A stretch of 64,000 nucleotides of DNA, from contig CAZDVQ010000009.1 in assembly GCA_964508975.1 (NCBI GenBank), positions 33,835 through 97,834 of the forward strand. The letters run 5' to 3'. The notes beneath the pieces were generated by a model that saw only the letters and a program-made list of their open reading frames with translations, did no database searches and was not told the DNA's origin. The translations under genes and the position numbers were made by a program. Each line of letters starts with the position of its first letter. Within the stretch, counting starts at the first letter, position 1. Below are positions 1 to 6,948 of the stretch, piece after piece. Source of the stretch: CAZDVQ01 sp964508975. Its GTDB lineage: Bacteria; Bacteroidota; Bacteroidia; Chitinophagales; Saprospiraceae.

Positions 1-124
1 TCTCTTTTTTGAGTAGGTGGTATTGGCAAAAATATTCCAAGGATGCCCAATGGAAATAATCATTTTGTTTAAGGTAACAAAATATTAATTCGTTTTAAGT
101 CTTTCAAAATCTAAATAATAGACT

Positions 125-826
125 ATGCCATCAAGATTTAACGTCAAAGAAAAAGTTGGCGCAAAACTTCAAGAAATTTTCTCTGAAAACGGAAAATATT
201 CAAAACTTACCATGCAGGGCATTAATGTGGTTGAGCGAAAATTTGCATATATCCATCATTTAGAAACAGAGTCGTTACTTTTCGTTGGACTAAACCCTTC
301 AAATGGCGAATTAATACAAGATGATCACCGGTATTACAATTTGCAACAAACCGGAGGTAATGGTTATCCTAAATTCTGGAAACCTTTTGAAATTATTGCT
401 CAAGATGTAGGCATAACATGGACACACCTTGATCTGCTTGGTGTGAGGGAAACTAAACAAGAAGTAATTAAGTCGTTGTTTGATAGTAGCCTAGGAGTAG
501 AGTTCATATATCAACATCTAATGGAAGTGTCAATGCCTTGCCTTGAAGGTGCGAAGCCTAAAATTATCGTGGTTGCTAATACACTTGCCAGATTATTTCT
601 AGGCAAAGACAAAACAGCCGATGGAAAGCACAATGTCTGGATGGGGTATGATTTTATATTTGATGATGAACTGGGCACTTACGTTATAACGACTGAAGGT
701 CCACTCAATGGCACCCCTGTATTTTTTTCAAGCATGCTTAGTGGACAAAGAGCATTAGACAATGGTTCTGAAGAAAGGCTTATTTGGCAAATCAAGCGCA
801 TCGTAAAATTGATGGAAATGCAATAG
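125..826 (+). CDS. Hypothetical protein, possibly uracil-DNA-glycosylase-fold
   Basis: A 233-residue soluble protein with no signal peptide or membrane segment. Near residue 50 a hydrophobic strand runs into GLNPSNGE, which resembles the strand-loop of motif 1 in the uracil-DNA glycosylase superfamily; a second strand (KIIVVANTLARL, about residue 145) and a late PLNGTPVFFSSMLSG segment fit an alpha/beta fold. I do not recognise a named family, and the glycosylase link is only a motif resemblance. The DNA is AT-richer than the acyl-CoA dehydrogenase that follows, so it may be accessory. It is transcribed towards the convergent dehydrogenase gene, with a repeat module and a terminator in between. 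The 206-residue protein at 4687-5307 has a comparable strand plus Gly-Glu-Ser/His-Pro-Ser pattern. Confidence 0.6.
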   Translation: MPSRFNVKEKVGAKLQEIFSENGKYSKLTMQGINVVERKFAYIHHLETESLLFVGLNPSNGELIQDDHRYYNLQQTGGNGYPKFWKPFEIIAQDVGITWTHLDLLGVRETKQEVIKSLFDSSLGVEFIYQHLMEVSMPCLEGAKPKIIVVANTLARLFLGKDKTADGKHNVWMGYDFIFDDELGTYVITTEGPLNGTPVFFSSMLSGQRALDNGSEERLIWQIKRIVKLMEMQ

Positions 827-1032
827 GTTTTGATTGCAGGCTGCATTATCTCCACCATTGACCTGGATACAATTTATCCCACTGCAGTGATGGCATCGAG
901 GTTGTAAAAAGATGTCATGTAATTTTTACTTTCTGCGGCAGTTGTTTCCATTTTGGAAATAACTGCGCTTTCAAGCAATTCACCCGACTCAAAGATATTT
1001 TTAAGGAGTTTGCTCACTGCGGAACACTATTC

Positions 1033-1160
1033 GCGTGAGCGATGCAAAGGGGTGGCGCAACGCGCCAGACCAAGCCCGCAGGGCGCAGGGCCGAACGACA
1101 GTGAGCCCCGACGCGTAGCGACCCTGCGGCGCAGCTGCGCACGCAGGGGCACGCCCAAAA
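1033..1160 (-). repeat. GC-rich multi-hairpin module, copy 1
   Basis: One of the interspersed GC-rich modules. On this strand it begins GCGTGAGC and ends ACGCCCAAAA; the inner part holds small palindromes such as GCGCAACGCGC and the GTGAGCCCC core. It lies just beyond the terminator of the acyl-CoA dehydrogenase. The rest of the 827-1206 gap shows nothing else I can name; an 88-codon frame through it is the repeat read as protein. Confidence 0.7.
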
Positions 1161-1165
1161 CAAAA

Positions 1166-1186
1166 AACGGGCCACTAGGGCCCGTT
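1166..1186 (-). terminator. Intrinsic terminator of the acyl-CoA dehydrogenase gene
   Basis: Stem AACGGGCC / GGCCCGTT with a 5-base loop; on the minus strand it is followed by TTTTTTGTTTT. It starts 21 bp beyond the stop codon of the acyl-CoA dehydrogenase. Confidence 0.85.
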
Positions 1187-1206
1187 CTGATTCGTTTTTC
1201 GACTAT

Positions 1207-3003
1207 TTACAAGTTGTAGCTATTGGCTTTGATGATGGTTTGTGCCACCAAACGACGATCGTTTTTAACGTTTACCGGTTTGTATTTGCAGAAACGTTTT
1301 ACGCCGCGAAGCATGATGTCGAGGACATCGCCCACCGCGAAGGAGCAAAGTGCGTCCTGCGCCCATTTCTGGATGTTGGCCACGGTGTCGTTGGTGTACA
1401 CGCGCAAGATGGCGTTGTAAACCTCCATTTCCTCGGCGGTTTTGAACTTGGTGAGTTTTTGCACACGCAACAACAACGATTCGAGGTTGAAGATGTGAAT
1501 CATCATATCGGCGATGTTCATCAATACTTCTTGCTCGTCTTTCAGGTTTACGCTGCCGTCCATTTGGGCTTTAACGCCGGCGCCGGCCACCATGAGGATA
1601 CATTTTTTGAGGTCTTTCAAGGTATCGGCCTCAGCACCGTATGGACCTTCTGTTTTGGTCATGGATGGCATAGAAGCCAACTCTTTTTGTACACCCCAAG
1701 CGGCATCGGTGATGTTGATGTGGCCTTTGAGGGCACGTTTCATCAACATGTCGACAGAAAGCAAGCGGTTAATCTCGTTGGTACCTTCGTAAATGCGGTT
1801 GATACGGGCATCGCGGTAGGCTTTGGCGGCTTTGTACTCTTCCGAGAAACCGTTTCCACCGTGGATTTGAACCGTCTCGTCAACGCAGTAATCCAATACT
1901 TCAGAGCCGTATACCTTCATCATGGCACACTCGATAGCGTATTCTTCCGCAGCATCGAGTTTAGCTTCAGCAATGGCTTCGCCCAAGGCCTTGTTGGCCT
2001 GGATTTTCTCGTGGATAAGGTTAGAAACACGGTATTGCGCGGTCTCAAGCACGAAGGCACGGATGGCCTGCTCGCCTAATTTATACTGGATAGCACCAAA
2101 ATTGGCGATGCTTGTACCAAATTGCTGGCGCTCGTTGGCATAATTTACCGACAAGTTGATGCTCTGCTTAGATGAACCCAAAACAAGCGCACCCAATTTG
2201 AAACGACCAATATTCAACACGTTGAAGGCTATCAAGTGACCTTTACCGATAGCACCCAAAAGGTTTTCAACAGGTACATGGGCATTTTCGAAAAACACCT
2301 GACGCGTAGATGAACCTTTGATACCGAGTTTGTCTTCCTCTGGACCAAAGCTGATGCCCGGCGTGTTGCGGTCAACGATGAAGCCTGTGAACTTGTCGCC
2401 ATCCACTTTAGCGAAAACGATCAATACATCGGCAAAGCCGGCGTTTGAGATCCACATTTTTTGGCCGTTGAGGATATAGTGCTTGCCATCGGCGCTTAAG
2501 TCAGCACGCGTTTTAGCAGCAAGTGCATCAGAGCCTGAGCCAGGTTCAGTTAAACAGTACGAGGCCTTCAACTCGCCATTAGCCAAACGGGGCAGGTATT
2601 GTTCCTTTTGCTCATCGGTGCCAAAGTACAGGATAGGCAACATGCCGATACCGATATGCGCGGCGAAGGTCACGGTGAAAGAACCAGACCAGCCCATTTC
2701 CTCCGCGATGATGGTATTGGTATTGGTATCAAGGTTCATACCGCCGTACTCTTCGGGCATGTGCGCCGAGAGCAAGCCGAGCTCCGCTGCTTTTTCAAGC
2801 AGTTTCGGGGCGATATTATCTTCTTGTTTATCGATTTTGATGGCATTGGGTAATACCTCGTTTTGCACGAAATCGCGAACCGTTTGGCGAATCATGAGTT
2901 GATCCTCGGTCATTTCCTCCGGGATGAAGGTCGTGTCGGGGGTACTTTCTTTCACCAAGAATTCGCCACCCTTGAGTACCGCTAGTTTTTCAGTTGTATC
3001 CAT
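1207..3003 (-). CDS. Acyl-CoA dehydrogenase, long (VLCAD/ACAD9-like) form
   Basis: FAD-dependent flavoenzyme that introduces the alpha-beta double bond into acyl-CoA in the first step of beta-oxidation. The 598-residue form is longer than the usual 380 residues: the standard N-terminal, beta and C-terminal helical acyl-CoA dehydrogenase domains (TEPGSGSDA, the beta-domain signature WISNAG, and RIYEGTNEINR, where the Glu after Tyr is the expected catalytic base) are followed by about 180 extra helical residues, as in VLCAD-type enzymes and their Bacteroidota relatives. I start at MDTTEKL (3003) because the 22 codons upstream are AT-rich, not family-like, and overlap the operator palindromes. 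A strong terminator lies downstream, so it is probably monocistronic. The palindromes at 3060-3099 suggest control by a fatty-acid-responsive repressor. Confidence 0.93.
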   Translation of the reverse strand: MDTTEKLAVLKGGEFLVKESTPDTTFIPEEMTEDQLMIRQTVRDFVQNEVLPNAIKIDKQEDNIAPKLLEKAAELGLLSAHMPEEYGGMNLDTNTNTIIAEEMGWSGSFTVTFAAHIGIGMLPILYFGTDEQKEQYLPRLANGELKASYCLTEPGSGSDALAAKTRADLSADGKHYILNGQKMWISNAGFADVLIVFAKVDGDKFTGFIVDRNTPGISFGPEEDKLGIKGSSTRQVFFENAHVPVENLLGAIGKGHLIAFNVLNIGRFKLGALVLGSSKQSINLSVNYANERQQFGTSIANFGAIQYKLGEQAIRAFVLETAQYRVSNLIHEKIQANKALGEAIAEAKLDAAEEYAIECAMMKVYGSEVLDYCVDETVQIHGGNGFSEEYKAAKAYRDARINRIYEGTNEINRLLSVDMLMKRALKGHINITDAAWGVQKELASMPSMTKTEGPYGAEADTLKDLKKCILMVAGAGVKAQMDGSVNLKDEQEVLMNIADMMIHIFNLESLLLRVQKLTKFKTAEEMEVYNAILRVYTNDTVANIQKWAQDALCSFAVGDVLDIMLRGVKRFCKYKPVNVKNDRRLVAQTIIKANSYNL

Positions 3004-3059
3004 AATTTCTGCGTTGATTGTTGTGATTGATACCGCAAATATGCAATTAATTTTGAAAA

Positions 3060-3099
3060 TACAATGCATGCATTGTAAAATTTCTATGCATGCATTGTA
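3060..3099. promoter_or_regulatory. Double palindromic operator upstream of the acyl-CoA dehydrogenase
   Basis: TACAATGCATGCATTGTA at 3060-3077 is a perfect 18-bp palindrome. A second, imperfect copy (right arm TGCATTGTA perfect, left arm 7 of 9) is centred at 3090/3091. The centres are 22 bp apart, about two helical turns, so two dimers would sit on the same face. It lies 57-96 bp upstream of the start codon. This is the pattern expected of a TetR- or MarR-type repressor; no regulator gene is adjacent. Confidence 0.75.
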
Positions 3100-3145
3100 T
3101 TTTTTTTAACGCAGCTGGGTTAAAAAAGTTTAGGGTAGGGGAGGA

Positions 3146-3892
3146 TTAGCGTATAATCCAGGAGCAAATGATGCCGGTAGCCACGGCAGCATTGAGCGAT
3201 TCGGCTTCACCATGGCGTGGGATGGTCAACAGGTGATCGAGCTGTTGTTGAATTTCGGGCCTAATGCCGTGGCTTTCAGAGCCAATGACCAACACGCCAT
3301 TAGATGGCCAAGTATATTCGTACATGATTTCGCCATGCAGCACCGCCCCTATGGTGGGGCGTTTGGTGTTTTTAAGCCAGGCTTCGAGGTCGCAAAGTAC
3401 GGTATTGACCCTCAGGAAGCTGCCCATGCTGGCTTGTATGGCTTTAGGGTTGAAGGAGTCGGCGCAATCACTAGAGCAAATGATGTGTTTGATGCCAAAC
3501 CAATCGGCAATGCGGATTAAGGTACCCATGTTGCCGGGATCGCGAATACCGTCGAGGGCCAGGATGAGGCCTTCGGTTTCTTGCACCTTGGCGTTGGAGC
3601 CGGGCATTTCAAGCACGATGAGCACCTCGTTGGGGGTGTTGAGCTGTGATATTTTACCTAAATCAACATGGCTCACACTGCGGAACAACTCGTCGTAATG
3701 CCCGAGTTGCCCAGCATGCTCCTCGAACCAGTCCTGCGTGCCGATAATTAACTTGATGGGGTATTTACTTTGACGAAGTATCTCGGCGCAAATTTTTTCA
3801 CCTTCAGCGATGAAGCACTGTTCTTCTTGGCGGTATTTTTTCTCGCCGAGGGAGCGGACAAATTTTTGTTCGGCTTTGGACAGTGGCAGCAT
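3146..3892 (-). CDS. TrmH/SpoU-family RNA 2'-O-methyltransferase
   Basis: S-adenosylmethionine-dependent methyltransferase that methylates a ribose 2'-OH in rRNA or tRNA. The 248 residues show an N-terminal substrate-binding part (FIAEGEKICAEIL, L30e-like) and then the three SPOUT knot motifs: LDGIRDPGNMGTLIRIADWFG (about residue 110-130), VIGSESHGI, and IPRHGEAESLNAAVATGI near the C-terminus, with the Asn of motif 1 and SLNAAVA of motif 3 intact. The C-terminus ends at once after motif 3, as in RlmB-like proteins. The exact target nucleotide cannot be read from the sequence. It is a single gene between the dehydrogenase and the DUF559 unit. Confidence 0.9.
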   Translation of the reverse strand: MLPLSKAEQKFVRSLGEKKYRQEEQCFIAEGEKICAEILRQSKYPIKLIIGTQDWFEEHAGQLGHYDELFRSVSHVDLGKISQLNTPNEVLIVLEMPGSNAKVQETEGLILALDGIRDPGNMGTLIRIADWFGIKHIICSSDCADSFNPKAIQASMGSFLRVNTVLCDLEAWLKNTKRPTIGAVLHGEIMYEYTWPSNGVLVIGSESHGIRPEIQQQLDHLLTIPRHGEAESLNAAVATGIICSWIIR

Positions 3893-3995
3893 GTTTGTGG
3901 AACTATGAACGATGAATGATGAAGGAGGAACAAGGCAAAAGTACAGAATTTCTACTTGTGCAGGGCCTTATCTGGTCGAAGGCTACTGATTTTGT

Positions 3996-4070
3996 GCCTC
4001 ACCCCGTCACGTGCTGGTGCACGTGCCACCCCTCTCCACGGGCACTCGCTACGCGAGTTGTGGAGAGGGG
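3996..4070 (+). repeat. Left inverted hairpin repeat of the DUF559 unit
   Basis: About 75 bp that recurs in inverted orientation at 4550-4626. It folds into two hairpins: CACGTGC/GCACGTG, and CCCCTCTCCAC with GTGGAGAGGGG around an inner CACTCGC/GCGAGT. The outer edge is GCCTCACCCC. Confidence 0.85.
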
Positions 4071-4125
4071 GCTGATGTGCCTGATAGTGGTTACTAAATT
4101 ATAGATTGGAAGAAAGCGTATAATA

Positions 4126-4493
4126 TTAAACTTTATCGATTGCGCTAAGTATTAACTCCCGTAAATTATCACTCTGCATCACTTGTTCATTAGACAGTCT
4201 GACTACTTTGAAGCCCATTTCAGTTAAATGCCTATCACGTTCAGCATCATAATCAGCCATATCAATGTGGTACCCACCGTCAACTTCGATCACGATGCCC
4301 GCTCGATACAAATAAAATCTGTAATGTAAACATAACTCCTTTCAATGTCAGCCCTGTAGCTCAAAGGGTGTTGTCGCCTAAATTTCATGCTATTTACAGC
4401 GTTGTTTCGCAATATGCTCCACAACCTGGCTTCTGCTTCTGTGGCGTTTTTACGCATCCTCCTGCAATGAAGTTTGGTGTTGAACTTACCCAT
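4126..4493 (-). pseudogene. Frameshifted DUF559-family (VSR-like) endonuclease
   Basis: Two overlapping reading frames on the minus strand, 4290-4493 and 4126-4311, together give one DUF559 protein of about 120 residues. The first holds NATEAEARLW..LRN and KFRRQHPL followed by ITDFICIER, the second VIEVDGGYH..YDAERDRHL and GFKVVRLSNEQV: the DF and VIEVDGG strands carry the expected acidic nuclease residues. The frames join at the cgggc run near 4300-4303; one extra G would restore IERGIVIEVDGG. So either a one-base deletion has killed the gene or a base is missing in the assembly. About ten residues (SYRADIERSY) between HPL and the ITDF strand look inserted compared with the usual family. The whole unit is bracketed by inverted hairpin repeats. 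Confidence 0.8.
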
Positions 4494-4549
4494 GGTGTCG
4501 AGTACTAAGTCTTACAGAATGAGTTTAAAACAGTTTTAGGCATGTATTT

Positions 4550-4626
4550 CCCCTCTCCACAACTCGCGTATAGCGAGTGCCCGTGGAGAGGGGTGGCACG
4601 AGCTAAAGCTCGTGACGGGGTGAGGC
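4550..4626 (-). repeat. Right inverted hairpin repeat of the DUF559 unit
   Basis: Inverted copy of 3996-4070. Read on the minus strand it has the same outer edge, then CACGAGCT/AGCTCGTG where the left copy has CACGTGC/GCACGTG, then the CCCCTCTCCAC/GTGGAGAGGGG hairpin. The differences in the first stem keep it paired. Confidence 0.85.
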
Positions 4627-4686
4627 TCCAAAAGTAATAGATAGTGCCGACAACGAATAATAAATCACAACTAAGGCTAATAAATC

Positions 4687-5307
4687 TTAACCCAGTACAT
4701 TCACGTCAAACCCCATGTAGTTTAAATACTGATTCAATTCCTCAGAAAGGCCGTAATTATACTTACTACTTGATGGGTGCGGAATATTTGAAACTGGTAT
4801 GCCACAATAATAGTACTTTTCACGTTCCCCTGATTTGACAATGGTTAGGTGTTCTTGGGGCATGTTTTCAAAAAGTCTATATCCCCACACGATAATTAAA
4901 TCGGGTTTTAGTACTTCCAATTGAGTTTGAAATACACTAAAGCCTTGCTCGAATTCTTCCGCCGTAGGAGATGTTCTAGGGCCTCCAGTAGGGAACTGAA
5001 CGTAATTATAAAAGCAACATTTTTCCCAGTAGCCGATTAAATCTTCTGATGAAAGCTTATCTCTAAATAAAACATTGAAAAACTTCGAGTAGGTATTCAT
5101 CCACCCCTCATGATCGTTTTCACCTTTTAAATAACCAATGTAATGCTCCACAACCTCTTGGGTTACAGCATTAAAGCTCTTCGTTTTGTCATAAAAATCT
5201 TTAAAATCTTCCTCTCCGAAGTAATGGCTTTCGCCCAGTACTAATAATTTTAGGGGCTGACTGGCATATTGAGGGCCTACGTATGGAGCAAAGTTTGGTT
5301 GGTTCAT
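4687..5307 (-). CDS. Hypothetical protein, UDG-like fold suspected
   Basis: A 206-residue soluble protein. It opens its fold with KLLVLGESHYF (about residue 20), has CCFYNYVQFP near the middle, a strand DLIIVWGYRLFENMP, and a late IPVSNIPHPSSSKYN. The order Gly-Glu-Ser strand, Asn-Tyr, then His-Pro-Ser matches the layout of uracil-DNA-glycosylase-superfamily proteins, but I see no definite catalytic set and give no function. It starts 56 bp after the KAP NTPase stop on the same strand, so the two probably form one AT-rich, accessory transcription unit. That pairing is the best clue to its role: an effector or sensor partner of the NTPase in a mobile or defence context. Confidence 0.7.
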   Translation of the reverse strand: MNQPNFAPYVGPQYASQPLKLLVLGESHYFGEEDFKDFYDKTKSFNAVTQEVVEHYIGYLKGENDHEGWMNTYSKFFNVLFRDKLSSEDLIGYWEKCCFYNYVQFPTGGPRTSPTAEEFEQGFSVFQTQLEVLKPDLIIVWGYRLFENMPQEHLTIVKSGEREKYYYCGIPVSNIPHPSSSKYNYGLSEELNQYLNYMGFDVNVLG

Positions 5308-5363
5308 GGTTTGTAGATTTTGAGGTCTTATATAAACATTAATTATAGTAACATAATTTAAAA

Positions 5364-6770
5364 TTAATATTTTATAATATCTGAAGATAAACTAATTCTA
5401 TCTAACAAAAAATTCAGGCGAGTATTATCAATTGTTGATGCAAAAAAATAGTCATCTAGTAATAATTTTGAAAAAAAACTGTCATCAATTTTTGATTTTA
5501 TATTTAATAAAAAAACACCAGTTTCGGGATTTCGCCCTTTTAGTTTTGACTCATTAGGATGTTCAAATTTGTATGTATCGTATAAACCTAGTAGCAATGC
5601 CTCAATTTCTACTAAAATTCTCTTTTCATTATAGTTCTTATCCTCATAATCCACAATCACATAAAACTCATTCTGAGTTTCTGATAGTGAAAATGCTTTT
5701 TCCTGCAACTTGTAATAAAAATCAGGGTGTATGATTTTTGTGTAAGAAAGAAAGATAAATAAGCTTGGCAATACGTAATTATTGTATTTGAATGTACGAA
5801 GTGCAATTCTTGTATGCGATAAAATCTTTTCCTGTTGCCGAAGTGTTGTTTTGTTTAAAAGAACATTGCATGTAGATATAAAGCTAACTTTATCATATTT
5901 TGTATCCCGATTGGCCATTCTGATTTGATGTCCAAAATATTCATTGTAACCGAAACAATCATATAAGTAATTAATGAATTTCTCTCTTTCAGGTTCGGGC
6001 AAAGAATATTCAATATCAATAAAGCGCCTCAAATATTCATCCGCATCCATTTTTTCGGAGCCATAAACACCGCAAATGGCATTTCCTAGTTGAGTCTTAT
6101 CTATGGATAAAACGAAAACAATATTTCGTACGGTGAAAAAATGTTTAACCTGCTCCAATAATAGTACTGCATAGTTTGGGCGACACCTATCTAGTTCGTC
6201 AATGATAAAAACTAAAGGTTTATCTTTAGCTTCATTGGCAACATATTCCGACAAACTTTTTTTGAAATCTTTAATAGAGTCTTTTCGCTTTGAGTAATCT
6301 TCAACATCGTTTTCAAATATTTCCAAAACCCCTTTAGAACTATCAGCTAGGGCCGTAGTCATAGTTTCAGCATCAATATATTTTTTCACGAAAGAAGCGA
6401 ATAATGCAGGTATTACATGTTTAGAAATTACAGCTGCTTTTTTTACAACCTCCGTAAATTTATCATTTTGCGCTTTATCTATTACTTTTAGCTCGGCTAT
6501 AAAAGCTGTAAGTGGATTGTCTTCGAAATCATTCTCCCAGGCATTGAAATAAATTGTACTAAAATTTTCATTTCTTAAATGCTGTTCCCACATTCTCACA
6601 AAGGTGGTTTTGCCTGTTCCCCATTTATTGTTTAATGCCAAAACAAACCCATCTTGCTCGCTATCAATAATATCGGTCAGTATTCTGGCGTACTTCTCCC
6701 TGCCTAGTTGGCAGTTTTGAAACGGGTTGCCCTCTTTTGGAATTTCTAATTCGTTATGTTTAAATGCCAT
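5364..6770 (-). CDS. KAP-family P-loop NTPase
   Basis: A 468-residue STAND-like ATPase. Walker A is GTGKTT at residues 51-56, preceded by the family strand FVLALNNKW; the KAP signature YFNAWENDF follows at about 75-82, and Walker B is PLVFIIDELDRCRP (185-198), the hallmark IDELDRCRP of the family. A helical insert (about residues 105-180) lies between the Walker motifs. In many KAP proteins it forms membrane helices; here it has only a weakly hydrophobic stretch (VIPALFASFV), so membrane attachment is doubtful. KAP NTPases are frequent in phage-defence islands and act as regulated switches. The DNA is much AT-richer than ileS proper. The likely partner is the 206-residue gene immediately downstream. 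Confidence 0.9.
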   Translation of the reverse strand: MAFKHNELEIPKEGNPFQNCQLGREKYARILTDIIDSEQDGFVLALNNKWGTGKTTFVRMWEQHLRNENFSTIYFNAWENDFEDNPLTAFIAELKVIDKAQNDKFTEVVKKAAVISKHVIPALFASFVKKYIDAETMTTALADSSKGVLEIFENDVEDYSKRKDSIKDFKKSLSEYVANEAKDKPLVFIIDELDRCRPNYAVLLLEQVKHFFTVRNIVFVLSIDKTQLGNAICGVYGSEKMDADEYLRRFIDIEYSLPEPEREKFINYLYDCFGYNEYFGHQIRMANRDTKYDKVSFISTCNVLLNKTTLRQQEKILSHTRIALRTFKYNNYVLPSLFIFLSYTKIIHPDFYYKLQEKAFSLSETQNEFYVIVDYEDKNYNEKRILVEIEALLLGLYDTYKFEHPNESKLKGRNPETGVFLLNIKSKIDDSFFSKLLLDDYFFASTIDNTRLNFLLDRISLSSDIIKY

Positions 6771-6889
6771 CTATTGATATTTGAATTATTTTAAATCGAT
6801 TTATTACCCCTGTAAAATTAACGAAAATATATGTTAATTAATGATTTTTATTATTTTTTGCTATTATTAGAGCTTCAGATTGTAAAAAA

Positions 6890-6910
6890 GGGAAAGGCAT
6901 TGCCTTTCCC
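6890..6910 (-). terminator. Intrinsic terminator after ileS
   Basis: GGGAAAGGC / GCCTTTCCC around a 3-base loop, followed on the minus strand by TTTTTT. It sits 39 bp beyond the ileS stop codon and separates it from the KAP gene. Confidence 0.85.
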
Positions 6911-6948
6911 CTTAATGAAACATGAACATACTTATTCACAAAGTTAAT

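Noticed and set aside
953..1219. 88-codon open frame before the acyl-CoA dehydrogenase end
   Set aside because: It runs through the GC-rich module and the terminator; Arg/Pro-rich translation without family likeness.
1240..2079. Long plus-strand frame opposite the acyl-CoA dehydrogenase
   Set aside because: Antisense shadow of a well-conserved gene; no signature of its own.
3893..3945. Small frame upstream of the TrmH gene (3748-3933, minus)
   Set aside because: It overlaps the TrmH gene in another frame, and the upstream part is a GAACGATGAATGATGAA-type tract.
6771..6948. Attachment site for an island at the ileS 3' end
   Set aside because: I looked for a direct repeat of the ileS end around 4.0-8.1 kb and found none I could support; no integrase is in the window.
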